This document shows positions 49,181 to 61,454 of a stretch of 64,000 bases of DNA, in pieces (positions within the stretch are counted from its first letter, which is position 1; each line of letters starts with the position of its first letter). Below the pieces are notes generated by a model. That model saw only the letters and a list, made by a program, of their open reading frames with translations, searched no databases and was not told the origin of the DNA. Made by a program: the position numbers and the translations under genes. Source of the stretch: Acanthochlamys bracteata (lineage: Eukaryota > Streptophyta > Magnoliopsida > Pandanales > Velloziaceae); NCBI GenBank assembly GCA_019914995.1, contig CM034126.1, positions 10,607,001-10,671,000 on the forward strand, given 5' to 3'.

Positions 49181-49452
49181 AGCTGGTTTCAAATACCCAC
49201 AATTTCAATTTTTTCTGCTAAACTTGGAGTTCCAAATAGTTCACATATTTTTATGTGTTATAGGAATTCAAAATTCTACTTTAACATCACTATACGCGGA
49301 ACTCAAAATAGAATTGAAATACAAAAAACTAAATTCTACTTTTAATTAACTTCAAAAAATAATTAAAATATAAAAATTAAATCCACTTCTAACTTATTCT
49401 TTTAGATTTTTTATTTTTATAAAATCTAGTTACGCGCATTTGAAACACGTCT
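49181..49452. mobile_element. MITE, family A
   Basis: Left end GAGCTGGTTTCAAATACCC and right end GCGCATTTGAAACACGTC are inverted relatives. TAA lies on the left flank and TTA on the right. It is AT-rich with no coding sequence. Confidence 0.55.
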
Positions 49453-49549
49453 TAATTATTTAACTCAATCAATTCTCTAATTGAACGAATCTACAAAAGT
49501 GGATTTATTTTCGCGAAAAAATATATTTGCCACTTTCGTACATTGGGCA

Positions 49550-49890
49550 AAGTAGTTATTGTCGCCATGAGGTATTTGATAAAGCTTTCAGAGCAACTAC
49601 CACAGACGCATTGGGATCTCTATATGGCATCATAAATGAGATAGCATAGACGATGGTAGTGGTCACAAAAGCTCAAAGCGTTCAACTCTAGTAAGTAATG
49701 GAGTTGGTAAATGTAAAAAGTATTATGAAAGTCAGCTAATATGCGTGATCTCTCCTTTTTTCAACCTTATTTTTTCAGTGCATTTCAATTTAACACTTAT
49801 GTATTAACTTCCTGTTATTTTTTATATAAGCATTACAAAGTATTTCTAAGTGGAAGATTTGTTGAGTATGTAAAATCACTTTAATAAAAC
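49550..49890 (+). mobile_element. possible copia 3'-end remnant
   Basis: CATGAGGTATTTGATAAAGC, then TCTCTATATGGCATCATAAATG resembles the end of the copia RNase H region at 61180-61215 (FDK...LYGI). It is followed by AAGTGGAAGATTTGTTGAG, which resembles the purine tract and LTR start at 61443-61460. It is decayed and alignment is by eye. Confidence 0.3.
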
Positions 49891-49899
49891 GACAAATAT

Positions 49900-52800
49900 T
49901 TTACTAAAACATCTAGCAGCTGTGCCATATCCGTTTAAGGTTTTAGAGCCGGAACAATATGGAGCTAGTTAGTCTATCATGTAGGTACTAACAATTTGAT
50001 TGGACCTAGCTAGCATGTAGTTAACTAGTCCAACTAGCAATCTGGCACTTGGAATTATAGTTAGGCATATGTTCAATCAGTCAAGTATTTGCACCCGCGG
50101 CTAAAGAGATGGACGATTAATCAATTAGACACTCAGCTAGACACGTATATACGAAATGATGGGTCAGCATAAATAGGTAGGTAGTTCGAATGGTTAAACC
50201 ACCTCAATCCTTACCCTCACTCTACACCGGCCCTTACTTACCCCCGTCCTATAGTTTCAACTCACCAACCTTCCTTCTTGCTATACGAAAATCACCTCTG
50301 ATCACTAGATGAAAAGATGTATGAAATACGAGTAGCAAGCTGAACTCGTTGTAGTCTCTATCCCATTACCTACATACCCTGTGTTCCTCTCCTGTTTGTA
50401 TCGTACCTTCGTTCTGTCTACTAGGTCTCGTGTAAGTCCTTCATTCTAGTGGTAATTGCTTGTTTTGACTTAAACCTTTATCTCCCCTTCGGTTAAAGCT
50501 GTCTCATCATTTAATTTGAATAAATAATAGAAAGAAATAAGAACATACGGAAGTAGGAATCACAAGTTTGCTACCTTGTCTGTCGGCTACTTCTATGCTC
50601 TTGTTTTCAATAAATGAAAGAGTAGTAAGGTTGAAATTTTGACGGCCATTTCACACTCTTAATATAGAACCTTTTGTCTAGGGTTCTTGATGTAGTTGAG
50701 AATGTTATTGTTTGTCTTAGTGTTTGCTAAGAGTAATCAGTGAGTGACGATGCTGTAAATAAGATGTAAATTTTAAAATTTTCCACTTCTACGTAAGAAG
50801 AGTGTATTAATCTATTTGATGTAATGAGTTTTTATTTTTTATTTTTCACATAAATATATTGGATATTGGCAGTACCTTTTAAGTTACCAATTGCTTTCCC
50901 TTTCCGGTACGTACTTTTAACTCTCAAGATCTATGCAGTCTTTTATGTTCCCGAAAATTTTTTGGAAATGTTTGAAATTATTCATAAAAATTTCTACTAT
51001 AAATAAAAAATATTTTTATTTTATTTTTAAAAATGAGTTTTATTTTTTTATCTAAAATAAATAATAGTAAAATTTTTTATATTTTTCAAATTTTTAAATA
51101 AATTTGATAAAATATTATAAAAAATTTATTAGAAAATGTAAGATTGAAAAATTAAAAAAATATTTTTTAAAAAAGTATAGCAAAAGTCCAACACTATAGT
51201 ATATCTGTGTTTTCTTCTTTTTACATAGCCTGAGTTCTTTAGATATATTCAGAGGTGTTTGGAAGAGCGTTAAAAAAGCTACTTATCAATTTTTCACAAC
51301 TTTTCTCTATTTCACATTTTTCAATACATATTTTATAAGTATATAAAAAATTTATTTAAAAATTTAGAAAGTGTAGAAAAATTCTACGAAGTGAGATCTT
51401 TTTATTGCATATTTTTATTTTTTTTTTAAGTAAAAAAATAGAGCTCGTTTTTCAAAAAAGATAAAAATATCCTTCATTTCATAAAAGCTCTTTTCATAAG
51501 TAATTCCAAACGCTCCTGAATGGCTATTTTAGAGATAAGATTGATTTTGTCGTAAGAGATATAATTAAGTACCCCATGGTCCATCATAGAAAGATTTTAC
51601 CCATGATCATATATATGGATGTATGTAATCAATAATCACTGCATACAAAAGGCCCATTTCAGTGAAATGTCTTATAAAGCCCCTGTGACCCATGTATAGT
51701 CTTTCGGCCCAAATAGAGAGTAATTCATATATTCTAACTAAAGATTGAACTAACCTAGTGATTCTTGAAGGGACCGCAGAATTTACTTCAAAGGAGGAAG
51801 TATGCTTTGCACTTATAATATTAAGCTAAGTTCTAATTTACTCTTATAAATCAAATTTTGGTTGAATCTTGGCTTGATAAAAAAATCTTTTAATTCATGC
51901 TCTTGTAATATGATTGATAAGTGACTAATAAGGGTTTGTTTGGATAATAAGATGGGCAAGGAAGATGAAAAGTAATGGAAAGCAGAACAATGAAGGATGG
52001 TCATTTACTTTCGTGAATATATTAATAACAAATATTTTTATTAAGTCGATATTAAATAAATTAAATCAACAATATATAATTTAGATCGATAAAATATAAT
52101 TATTAAATTAATTAAAATTATCAATCTAATTATATTACAAACTCAATATTAATTTAATTATAATCTAATTATAATTAGAAGTAAGGGAGAACAAAGAGTA
52201 TAGAAGAAGATAGAGAGTTCAGAAGAAGCAAGAGGCATGGAGTATAAAAGAGAAAATAATGACATGAGAAGGTAATACTGAAAGCCTCGTCTCTGCGTTA
52301 CAATTCAATGTTAATAATTCTCCGTACAAAAGTCATGGAGAGAATTATTACTCTATTTTATTTTTATAATATTTTTCCAATAGAAAACGAAGAATAATTA
52401 TTTTTTCTTTTTTTTATTATTTATTTTCAATCTAAACGCAAATATTAAAGATGAATGCTAAATTGAAAATAAAAAATATTTTGAAAAATATTATGAGTTA
52501 TATAAATTATAAATCAATAATTTATCATCTTACAGTAACATTAATAATTTTTAAATAAAAAATACTAAAATTATAAATATTTTGTAAGGGAGAATAGAGA
52601 AGCGAAGAAATTCACTGACAATTGCAAAATAATGTGTTTAATATTAAATTAAAATTTATATCCAGTCAACCAAGTAAGATTTTCTTACAACTGTCTGCTT
52701 TATATATGCCTGATTATTATATTTTGTTTACAAGTTATAACCTAACAAGTTGTGGACATGCCAGCTAATTTGCTCTGGTCTTTTTGTGCCAGGCCCACTA

Positions 52801-53150
52801 ATCATTAAACCAATCTCCACCTGTTTTCCCTACCTTTAAGAAAGACCTCAATCAGAAGCTAGTTTTCTTGACCGTAACAATCAAAAGAGGGCAATTAATG
52901 AATGAATTGATCCCATTTATTCGTCTCTCATGGATGACACCAAAGACTAGACGGTATTGAATTCTACATTTTCCTATACTAAAGAAAGGAGAATATCAAC
53001 CACCACCGAAGGGCCAAGAGGCTAAAAGGCATAATTTTATCGGATAGAGCAGAACAGAACAGAACAGAACGGTTACGCAGCAAACACGTTCTTAGTGGCC
53101 TATCGTTGTATCATCAAACATTGTATATAGTTACCAATTATAATGTTTCT
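49900..53150. other. intergenic, no gene recognised
   Basis: AT-rich spacer. 50160-50500 is less AT-rich (CACCGGCCCTTACTTACC) but carries no frame I recognise. 50940-51190 and 52020-52600 are low-complexity A/T tracts. A CAGAA pentanucleotide run (about 53050-53070) lies just downstream of the BAG gene. Confidence 0.45.
51247..51518. mobile_element. MITE with GTGTTTGG/CCAAACGC ends
   Basis: Left end AGAGGTGTTTGGAAGAGCG and right end CCAAACGCTCCTGAA pair in inverted orientation, and ACTTATCA/ATAAGTAA extend the match inward. It is AT-rich with no coding region. Confidence 0.55.
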
Positions 53151-54334
53151 TTAAAATAACTCCCAATTATCATATCTTGTAGTAGTAGGAGATGATGTTG
53201 TGGTGGAGGCAGCAGTTGTTGTAGCAGATGTAGTTGCAGATGCCGCCTTTGGCGAAAATAGTGAATCAAAAACTTCCCATTTTGTCGTTACAATCGCCGG
53301 CGGCGGCCTCGATGGTGATTGTTTCGAGTCCTTTGACTCATGCTGCTTCTGCTCTTGTTGTTTTGGTTGCTGCATTGTGTTCTTCAGCTTTAGTTCATCT
53401 AGTGCTTCTACGTATTTCTGTACTCTATGAACCTGTAAATGATCCAAAATAGAACAATAATCCAATTGAATAAGAAGAAAACTTTTAATAAAGTAATTGT
53501 ATGACAGTTTGAATAAACTCACTTACCTGTTTTTTCCTCTGAAGTTTGATGTCTCCGTCAGCGACGATTCCGTCGAGCTTCATAAGCTCGGCCATCAACA
53601 GCTCTGTTAGATTGAGAACTTCTTTCTCTGTCACATTGCCTCCTTTCAATACAATCCCTTCCAATTCAGAAACCTATACGTAGTCAATTGAAATAATTAA
53701 TTAAAAACATGGATAAATCCATATATATATATGATCATGAATATCTTATTCGTATAAAAATAACTAATTTATATATACCTGAGAGGCAAGGTCGTCAACT
53801 TTGATGCTGATCTCATTAATAGACTTTGCGGCATGCTTCGACTTGGCGGTGCGACGCATTTCAATGCATCGCTTAGCCTGCGCTACCGGGTCTTCAATCA
53901 ACTCAATTTTGGACTTGTCTTTCACTTCGGCAGTATCAAGGAAAGCCGCAGAATCTCGTTCCCTGTTTTTAAATATAATCTTCTGATCACTTGGGTGAAG
54001 CCCTGTCTTTCCTGCTAGCAACTTCTTCAACTCCCCTATGTACACCGTCAAATCAAATCTCATCCAATAAACAAGATAAAATCTTCATACAGAAAAATTA
54101 AATTCTGAATTGCTTACCAAATGTGGCCTGAGAGCTGAGATGAACATCATGATAAATGAAACCAAACTTGACCCGAACACGAATCGTCGGTGCCGGAGGT
54201 GTTAAAATTCCGGCATTAGGACTACGTTTCTGAACCAGCATGCCGCATGGTCGTACCTCCCAATCAACAATCTCTTTCGCGTTCTCCGGTTGATCTGATT
54301 CAGAACCATTCTTCTTCTTTCTCAATCGCAACAT
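53151..54334 (-). CDS. BAG1-like Hsp70 co-chaperone, four exons
   Basis: BAG proteins bind the Hsp70 ATPase domain and promote nucleotide release. Exons: 54334-54118, 54035-53779, 53673-53527 and 53432-53151. All have GT-AG joints; the first intron splits a Gly codon. The protein has 300 residues. Residues about 25-45 read DWEVRPCGMLVQKRSP. A ubiquitin-like domain spans about 50-125 (TIRVRVKFGFIYHDV, GKTGLHPSDQKIIFK, VKDKSKIELIEDP). The BAG domain spans about 135-225 (LTELLMAELMKLDGI, RKKQVHRVQKYVEALDEL). The C-terminus is a Gln/Lys-rich then Thr/Ser/Ala-rich low-complexity tail ending in NWELF, with KWEVFDS in it, as in Arabidopsis BAG1-4 relatives. The frame is intact. Confidence 0.93.
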
Positions 54335-56468
54335 ATTTTCAGTGATTAATCATATAGCATTAACAGACCGACAGAGAACTGAAGAAGGAAGGGAAAGCTG
54401 GTGAAGGAGGAGAAATATTGGTTGCGAGACAGATAGACAGATGGTAGTGAAGCTGGTGGTGGACCATCTACTTACATCAATTAATTGTATTGATTCTAAC
54501 ACGCGTATGTATTGAGAAAAACAGCAGCAACAACAACAACACAACAAGCGCAGTTTTCGATCTGTTGAAATGAACCTGATATTTAACCGATTAACTACTA
54601 ACTAGTTTGTAAGAGAAGATTAACAGAGGGATAACGTAACAGGATGACAATGGGATATATAGATAGCTTTACGCCTTTACGAAGAAGCGGAGATGTTCTC
54701 TTTACGTGGAAGAAACTTTTTACAGAGGTGAAAAAAAAATAAAGAAAAAAAAAGGTTGAGAAAACAAGAATGTGTTCTTTTGATTAAAAGTAAATTAATT
54801 TAAAATATATTATTAAAATTAAGTTGCTATAAATTATATTATTAAAAATGAGTTAAAAGTTGTATATTTTAACGAAAGATAAATTGAAGCTAATTTATTG
54901 ATTCATTTATAAATAAAATCCCAATAATTTTTAATAAAAAATAAATTATTAGAGTAAAAATAACACATAAACCAGAGCTGAAACGTAACTCAATCCTCTG
55001 TTCTTTATATGATATATTTTTGTGGTCACTGCTGAGACGCGATTCACTTTTATGTACTTTTGGGTTGTATCCAACATGCTATTAGACTACTTTTTTTCTC
55101 TCTCTATCTGCAATTTCTTCTCAAGACTTCTTTATAAGATTAAATGTTTCACATGAAAATGTTAAGATTAATTATGTTAAAAATTCTCTTTGAAACTTTT
55201 ATTGGTTTTGATATCTTTACACGTGCAGCCCATGATACAACAAGTCATTCACTGCACGCAAACAGCCACATTCTTTCTTTCACGGTTACTTTTCAATTCA
55301 CTGCTTTCACAGTTTCACTTCTAACTCCAAGGTAAAAGCAATAATTTTAGAACTTTGTACAGACACGTGGCTTAGTAACTGTGTGGTCCATGTTTTACCA
55401 GTTGTCTTCATGCAAAGTTCCAAAAAGTCCATCACCGACAAGTTGGACCGACGGGTTCGTTCCTTGAACGGGTTCCCTCGGTCCAGCGCTGCCAGAAAGA
55501 GACGGTCTAACCTACACGCTTCATATTTTTAAATCAAGAGTTCAAGACCAAAACAATAGAGACAAGTAGTACTTTAGCTTATTATTAGTGGACAAATTTC
55601 ATAATAATGAGAAAACTGTTTACTTTAAAAAAATGTTAACTATATGATATAGATGTGGAAATAAGAATGTTTACGTCTTGTACACATAATTGATTGAAAG
55701 CATTGGTTGTCATGTTTCAATGAAAAGGGTTCTGTTTAAATGGCACTAAAATGTTCCTAATCCTACTAAAATCATCAATAGAGCACATTCTTGTAATTAA
55801 TAAAATGCGACTTTTTTTTGGTCATCGTTGGATCGTCTAGCATGAGATTAGTTGTCTCTCAAAGCGGCTGCCACGTATTATAAATTTGTTTTCCAGATAG
55901 ATCTTAGAGAGTAAACATTAAAGTATTTTTTATTATCCTTATAAATCACTTTTTTACTAAGTAATTATTTTGACTTATTTTTAATAGTTAAAAAATAAAA
56001 AATATTTTTAATATATTGTAAATTAAAATAAAATGTAAACTTATTTCGGTAATTTTTACTAGAACACACTCTTGTGAGAGAGTAATAAGAACAAATTTTA
56101 TCTACAAAATTCAATATTTCAACTTGCAATTCATGCACTAGCATCAAAATTTTACACTCATGTCATAAATTCAGAGATGTAACTCAGGCTTGAATGAAAT
56201 TTAAACTCAAACCGGCTGAGGATCATCACTTTATTATTGTGAGTTAATTTCTAACTTACTGTATGTATTATAATCTGTCCAAATAGAGTTATATATTCTG
56301 CTTTAATTTATTGACAAGGCCAATTCAGCACTGAGCTACGAATCAGGTCGAACTGTGTTAGGTTTCGGTCCAACCAATTCAGCTGGATCCATAACACAAT
56401 CAAACACGGAGGGATAAGGTTTTACGAAACTCCCACTTATCGGCCTTAAACAGTTCAAAGGAGAAGAC
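54335..56468. other. intergenic; BAG1-like promoter side
   Basis: Upstream of the BAG gene. A CAA-rich run lies near 54520-54545. An ACACGTGG G-box-like motif is at about 55362. The rest is AT-rich, with no frame or repeat I can name. Confidence 0.4.
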
Positions 56469-56747
56469 ATGTCCCTGAGCTTCAATCCAAATCACAGTAT
56501 TGTATGACTTAGAGCTTCTTATTAACAACAATCAATGCAGTCAAGGAAAGTGCTCTTCATCTCTTGCGCCTTGCAACCATCTCCTAACAACATGAAGGTT
56601 CTCTTTCTTATCTTGTTACCCTGTTTATACAACTCAAAATCCAAGGTCGTGCATTATATATGTTACTGAGAAGAAGTAGTCACCAATGGAGCAATAAAAG
56701 ATATCGGGAAAGCGGCGATCGCAGAGGTCATGAAAGCTAGACGAATG

Positions 56748-57324
56748 TGTTTGGATATAAAGACACTTTGATGAGGTTATAATCAAGCAGTCCACAAGTA
56801 GCTGTTGGTAGTCCACCATTTAGTCCAACATAGCTCTTACGGTAGTTATGTCCAGATTCATTCATTAAGAAATGATGTCCAGATTCATAAGAAAGTTATG
56901 TCCAGATTCATCTAACTACCATAAGAAAGTTATGCCCACGAACTAATTCCAAAGAGTTATTTTGGAGAGTTAGTTATTTAGTGGACTAGTTACAAAGGAT
57001 TTTCTTGCATCCTATATATATGTCCCAAATGTGTGGGATTTGTGATATGTATGAGAAGTATACAAAGAAGCATGCAAAGAGAGAAGGAAAGCAAGAAAGT
57101 AAAGTTGTAAGCATACATTGTAATCTCATCTTATAGTGATATTTTCTTTTGGTATGACCACACCACCGTGGAGTTTTTCTCGTTTTTTCCCCACATATAT
57201 CTTGGTGTCGTGTGATTGCTTTCTTTATCTTTAACAATCTCAACTTGGATTGTAAGATCCTAGTGTGTGCTATTCATTCCGCTGTGCTAATTTTTCGTTC
57301 GTTCACACTACCGCATTCACAACA
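56748..57324 (+). repeat. 5' LTR of the copia element
   Basis: 577 bp, TG...CA ends (TGTTTGGATATAAAG to CATTCACAACA). It contains repeated ATGTCCAGATTCAT words and a TATATATA promoter box at 57013-57020. Confidence 0.92.
57013..57020 (+). promoter_or_regulatory. LTR TATA box
   Basis: TATATATA within CCTATATATATGTCCC. It places transcription start near 57045, upstream of the inverted-repeat arm at 57092. An equal box lies in the 3' LTR near 61720. Confidence 0.6.
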
Positions 57325-57485
57325 AGTGGTATCAGAGCCAGGTTGTATAGTGATATTTTCTTTTGGTGACACCAAGATATACGTGAGGAAAAAATGAGAA
57401 AAATCCCACGGTGGTATGGTCACACCAAAAGAAAATATCACTATAAGATGAGATTACAATGTATGCTTACAACTTTGCTTTCTTG
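57092..57485 (+). repeat. 118-bp inverted repeat in the copia leader
   Basis: LTR positions 57092-57209 recur in reverse complement at 57368-57485, each 118 bp, with about eight mismatches and no length difference. The loop (57210-57367) holds the end of the LTR and the primer-binding site. A shorter pair (TATAGTGATATTTTC at 57347 and its complement ending near 57448) could form an alternative hairpin. Confidence 0.88.
57327..57342 (+). other. primer-binding site, initiator tRNA-Met type
   Basis: TGGTATCAGAGCCAGG begins two bases after the 5' LTR, the usual copia primer site. Confidence 0.92.
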
Positions 57486-57493
57486 TTTTTCTG

Positions 57494-60400
57494 ATGGCAA
57501 ACAAGTTTGAGATTGAGAAGTTCAATGGGAGCAACTACCCGTTGTGGAGGATGAAGATTTTGGTAATTCTAGCCAAAGAAAATTGTGTTGCCGCTCTAGA
57601 GGATCGTCCCGACGATATTACGGACGACAGATGGCAAAAGATGGAAATGTATGCTATGGTAAATCTTAATCTTTCTTTTGTTGATCATGTGCTTCTTAGT
57701 GTCTCAGAGCTAAAGACCGCAAAAGAGGTTTAAGAAAAGCTTGAGAAAGTTTATGCCAAGAAGTCAAGGCAACATGCTATATTTTTGATGCGAAGTTTGT
57801 ATTCTCTTCGCATGACTGAAACCTCCCCTGTGGCTGAACATCTTAGTGCCATGGAGTCTCTTTTCTCTCAATTAACAGCACTAGAGAAGAAGATAGAGAC
57901 TGATGAGCGTGCCTTGATTCTACTCCAAAGTCTTCCAAGTTCTTATGATCAAGTTGTCATAAATCAAACAGGTAACAGCGACTTGAAATCACTTATTTAT
58001 GAAGATATCGTTGCAGCTGTTCTTGAAGAAGAAAGTCGACGAAAGACAAGCTTGATACTGTGCCTGGTGGACAACAACCGGAGGTTTTGTTGTTGGCACA
58101 AGATAAGAAAAGGAAGCGGAATTTTGGAAATAGTGGCATGGGGCAGCAAAAGAGGAACAAGCGTCAAGTAAAGTGTTTTGTTTGCGGAAAGCTTGGGCAC
58201 TACAAGCGTGAGTGCAAGTCGTTGGCCAAAGAAGGAAGTACAGAAGCTTCCAAGTCTCAAGCAAATGTGGCATATAACTCGGATGACGGCGAGGCTTTAG
58301 TTGGCGAAATAGCAACTACTACCGAAGACAAGGCCAAATTTTCGGATGTCTGGATTTTGAATTCAGGAGCATCTTGGCACATGACATCCAGAAAGGATTG
58401 GTTCCATGAGTATGAAGCCGTTTCTGGAGGTAACGTGCGGATGGGAAATGGCCAAGTCTTGAAGGTTATTGGAGTTGGTTCCATCATGCTCAAGGGAGAA
58501 GATGGAAGGATTCGCCTCATTCGTAAGGTACGTCATGTACTTGGCCTCACTAAAAATTTGCTATCTCTTGGACAGTTTGATGACCTTGGTTGTAAGACCC
58601 GAATAGAGAGTGGCATTATCAAGGTTATCCAGTATGAGTAAGAAATCTTGAAGGGAGAAAAGATCGGTTCCAACTTGTACCAAGTGCTTGGAGTGACACT
58701 ATCACATGGAGATGCAAATGTGGCATCCGGCACTAGTTTAGAGAAGGTAACTCGAATGTGGCACTTAAAGTTGGGTCACATTTTGGAGTATGGCCTTAAA
58801 ATTCTCTGTGATCGAGAGCTCTTGCTAGGGCTATCCGAGGTTAAGTTGCCGTTTTGTGAGGAGTGTGTTACTGGGAAGCAGCACCGTACCAAGTTTGGAA
58901 GATCATTTTCTAGAGCCAAAGCCGTTCTTGACTTGGTTCACTCGGATGTGTGGGAGTCACCACAGCTTTCACTTGGGGGCGCCAAATATTTGGTAACTTT
59001 TATTGATGATTTTTCTCGACGAAGCTGGGTGTATCCAATTCGAAGGAAGTCAGAGGTCTTTGGTGTATTCAAATACTTTAAAGCTCGAGTGGAACTTGAT
59101 TCCAGTAGTAGGATCAAATGCCTACGGTCGGACAACGGAGGAGAATACAATAGTGATGAATTCCTTATTTTCTTAGCCGAACAAGGGATCAAACGGCAGT
59201 CCACTGTACCTTATACTCCACAGCAAAATGGAGTTACGGAATGGTTCAATAGGACATTACTTGAGCGGGTAAGGGCTATGCTTAAAGTGGCTGATTTGCC
59301 TAACTCTTTTTGGGCAGAGGCAGCCAAGACGGCTTGTTATGTATTGAACCGCATCCCTTCAACTGCTATTGGGTTGAAAATGCCAATGGAAATGTGGACT
59401 GGTAATGTTGTTGATTATTCTCGCCTTTATATTTTTGGTTGTCCAGTATTTGTGATGTACAAATCACAGGAGAGATCCAAGTTCGATCCTAAGTCCAGAA
59501 AGTGCATATTTCTGGGGTATGCTGAAGATGTTATAGGGTATCACTTATGGGATCCCACTGCCCGTAAGGTTTTCTTCAGCAGGGATGTGATCTTTATAGA
59601 GGACCAGCTGTAAAGAACATCAGAAGGTGATGATGCCACTAGATATGCGACTGGAAAGCAAAACTTACTTCAGGATAAGACCATGGTTAATCCGGAGGAG
59701 GCAGAAGATGAGGAAGAAGATTCAGTTTCTGTGCATGAACCAACGGATGGGCATGAGGAAGAAGTTCCTAGAAATCCAACCCTTAGGCGTTCAACTCGTA
59801 AGAGGAAAGCACCTGAGAGGTATGCGGATTATTATTTGGAGCCTATGTCTAACATTATATATAATCTTCTTGCTGAAGAAGGAGAGCCAACAACTTTTAA
59901 GGAAGCATTGGATAGTCCAGATGCTGACCGTTGGATGGAAGCTATGTAAGAAGAAATCGAGGCACTCCATAAGAATAGGACTTGGGAATTAGTTCCACTT
60001 CCTCAAGGACGCAAAGCTATTGGTAACAAATGGGTCTACAAGATCAAGCGTTGTAGCAATGATCAAGTAGAACGGTTTCGTGCCCGATTGGTTGTAAAAG
60101 GATATGCACAAAAGGAAGGAGTCGACTTTGATGAAATCTTCTCTCCGGTGGTTCGTTTGGCAACAATTCGTGTGGTCTTGGCATTGTGCGCATCATCGGA
60201 TCTCCACCTTGAACAACTCGACGTGAAGACGGCATTCTTGCACGGTGAGTTAGAAGAGGAGATATACATGGTCCAACCAGAAGGCTTTGCCGAGGTCGGC
60301 AAGGAGAACTTGGTTTGCCGGTTAGTCAAATCTCTTTATGGGCTTAAGCAGGCACCAAGGTGCTGGTATAAGAGATTTGATGGTTGTATCGGGAGCCTCG

Positions 60401-61298
60401 GATACAGCAAGCTAGTCTCGGACTTCTTCCTAAGGAAGGTGTTGTAGCGGTTTGGCATGCAAACAAATAAGTCGGTGTTTACCTCTTTCTCTATTAATCT
60501 CAGGTTATCTTCTTTGGGATGTCCTAGCCAAGACAAGAAGAAGATGGGGATGTCTCGGGTACCATATGCATCTGCAGTGAGAGCCTTATGTATGCCATGG
60601 TATGCACTCGGCCAGACATTGCCCAAGCAGTGGGAGTGGTGAGTAGATACATGGCAAATCCAGGCAATGAGCACTGGATGGCTGTCAAGAGAGTACTTCG
60701 ATATATTAACGGTACTCTAGATGCTGCATTGTGTTACAAAGGGTCTGAATGTCTTGTTAAAGGTTTTATGGATTCGGATTATGCGGGTGATCTTGATAGG
60801 AAGAAATCTACTTCTGGTTATGTGTTCACCCTTGCAGGTGGTGCTATCAGTTGGTGTTCAAAACTGCAATCTGTTATAGCTCTTTCCACAACAGAAGCAG
60901 AGTATATGGCAGCAACACAAGCATGTAAGGAAGGTATATGGATGAAGAGATTACTGGAGGAATTAGGGTACAAATAAGATTCGTTGCCTCTATTTTGTGA
61001 TAGCCAAAGTGCCCTATATCTTGCACGAAATCCAGCATTTCATTCCAGAACAAAACACATTGAAGTGCAATATCACTTTGTTCGTGATATGGTTTCCAGT
61101 GGGAGTATTAACTTACTCAAGATTCCTACCAAGGAGAATCCCGCGGATGCCTTAACGAAGGCAGTTACTTTTGACAAGTTTGAATTTTGCAGAACTTTGT
61201 ATGGAATCACAATGGACAACAGCAGGGACAGCAGTGGTGGGGGTCACAGGTATCCTAAGAAAGCATCTAAAGAAAGCAATGGAGTTGGGGGAAATTGA
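57494..61298 (+). pseudogene. copia gag-pol polyprotein, degraded
   Basis: Gag starts at 57494 (FNGSNYPLWRMK), with TAA at 57731 and reading on in the same frame to about 58055. A frameshift follows, then a zinc knuckle (CFVCGKLGHYKREC). The protease active site reads NSGAS instead of DSGAS. A TAA at 58639 precedes the integrase (WHLKLGH; HSDVW, SDNGGEY and the Glu in NGVTEW are all present). TAAs at 59611 and 59947 flank the linker. Reverse transcriptase begins (VKGYAQKEGVDFDEIFSP, LYGLKQAPRCWYKRF) but jumps at about 60425-60450 to RFGMQTNK, losing roughly 100 codons including YVDD. RNase H is nearly whole ([25 protein letters not shown]). It cannot transpose by itself. Confidence 0.93.
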
Positions 61299-61454
61299 CT
61301 AAGGCATGATAAACTTCGGAAGTCAGCTAGTAAGTATACTAGCCCTTACTCCGCTCTGCCTTTATCTATTTTCAGTACCTCCGATGCGGGTACTTTCGTA
61401 CCAACTTCTTACTCTCTTGAAAAGACATGACAAAGTGTCTTTAAATGGGAGATT

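Noticed and set aside
53200-53452. Plus-strand Val/Ala/Ser/Cys-rich frames
   Set aside because: Antisense of the low-complexity tail of the BAG1-like exon 4.
56986-57243. 85-residue minus-strand frame, with a near copy at 61689-61958, looking like a conserved protein
   Set aside because: Both lie in the two LTRs of one copia element; the likeness comes from LTR identity, not protein selection.
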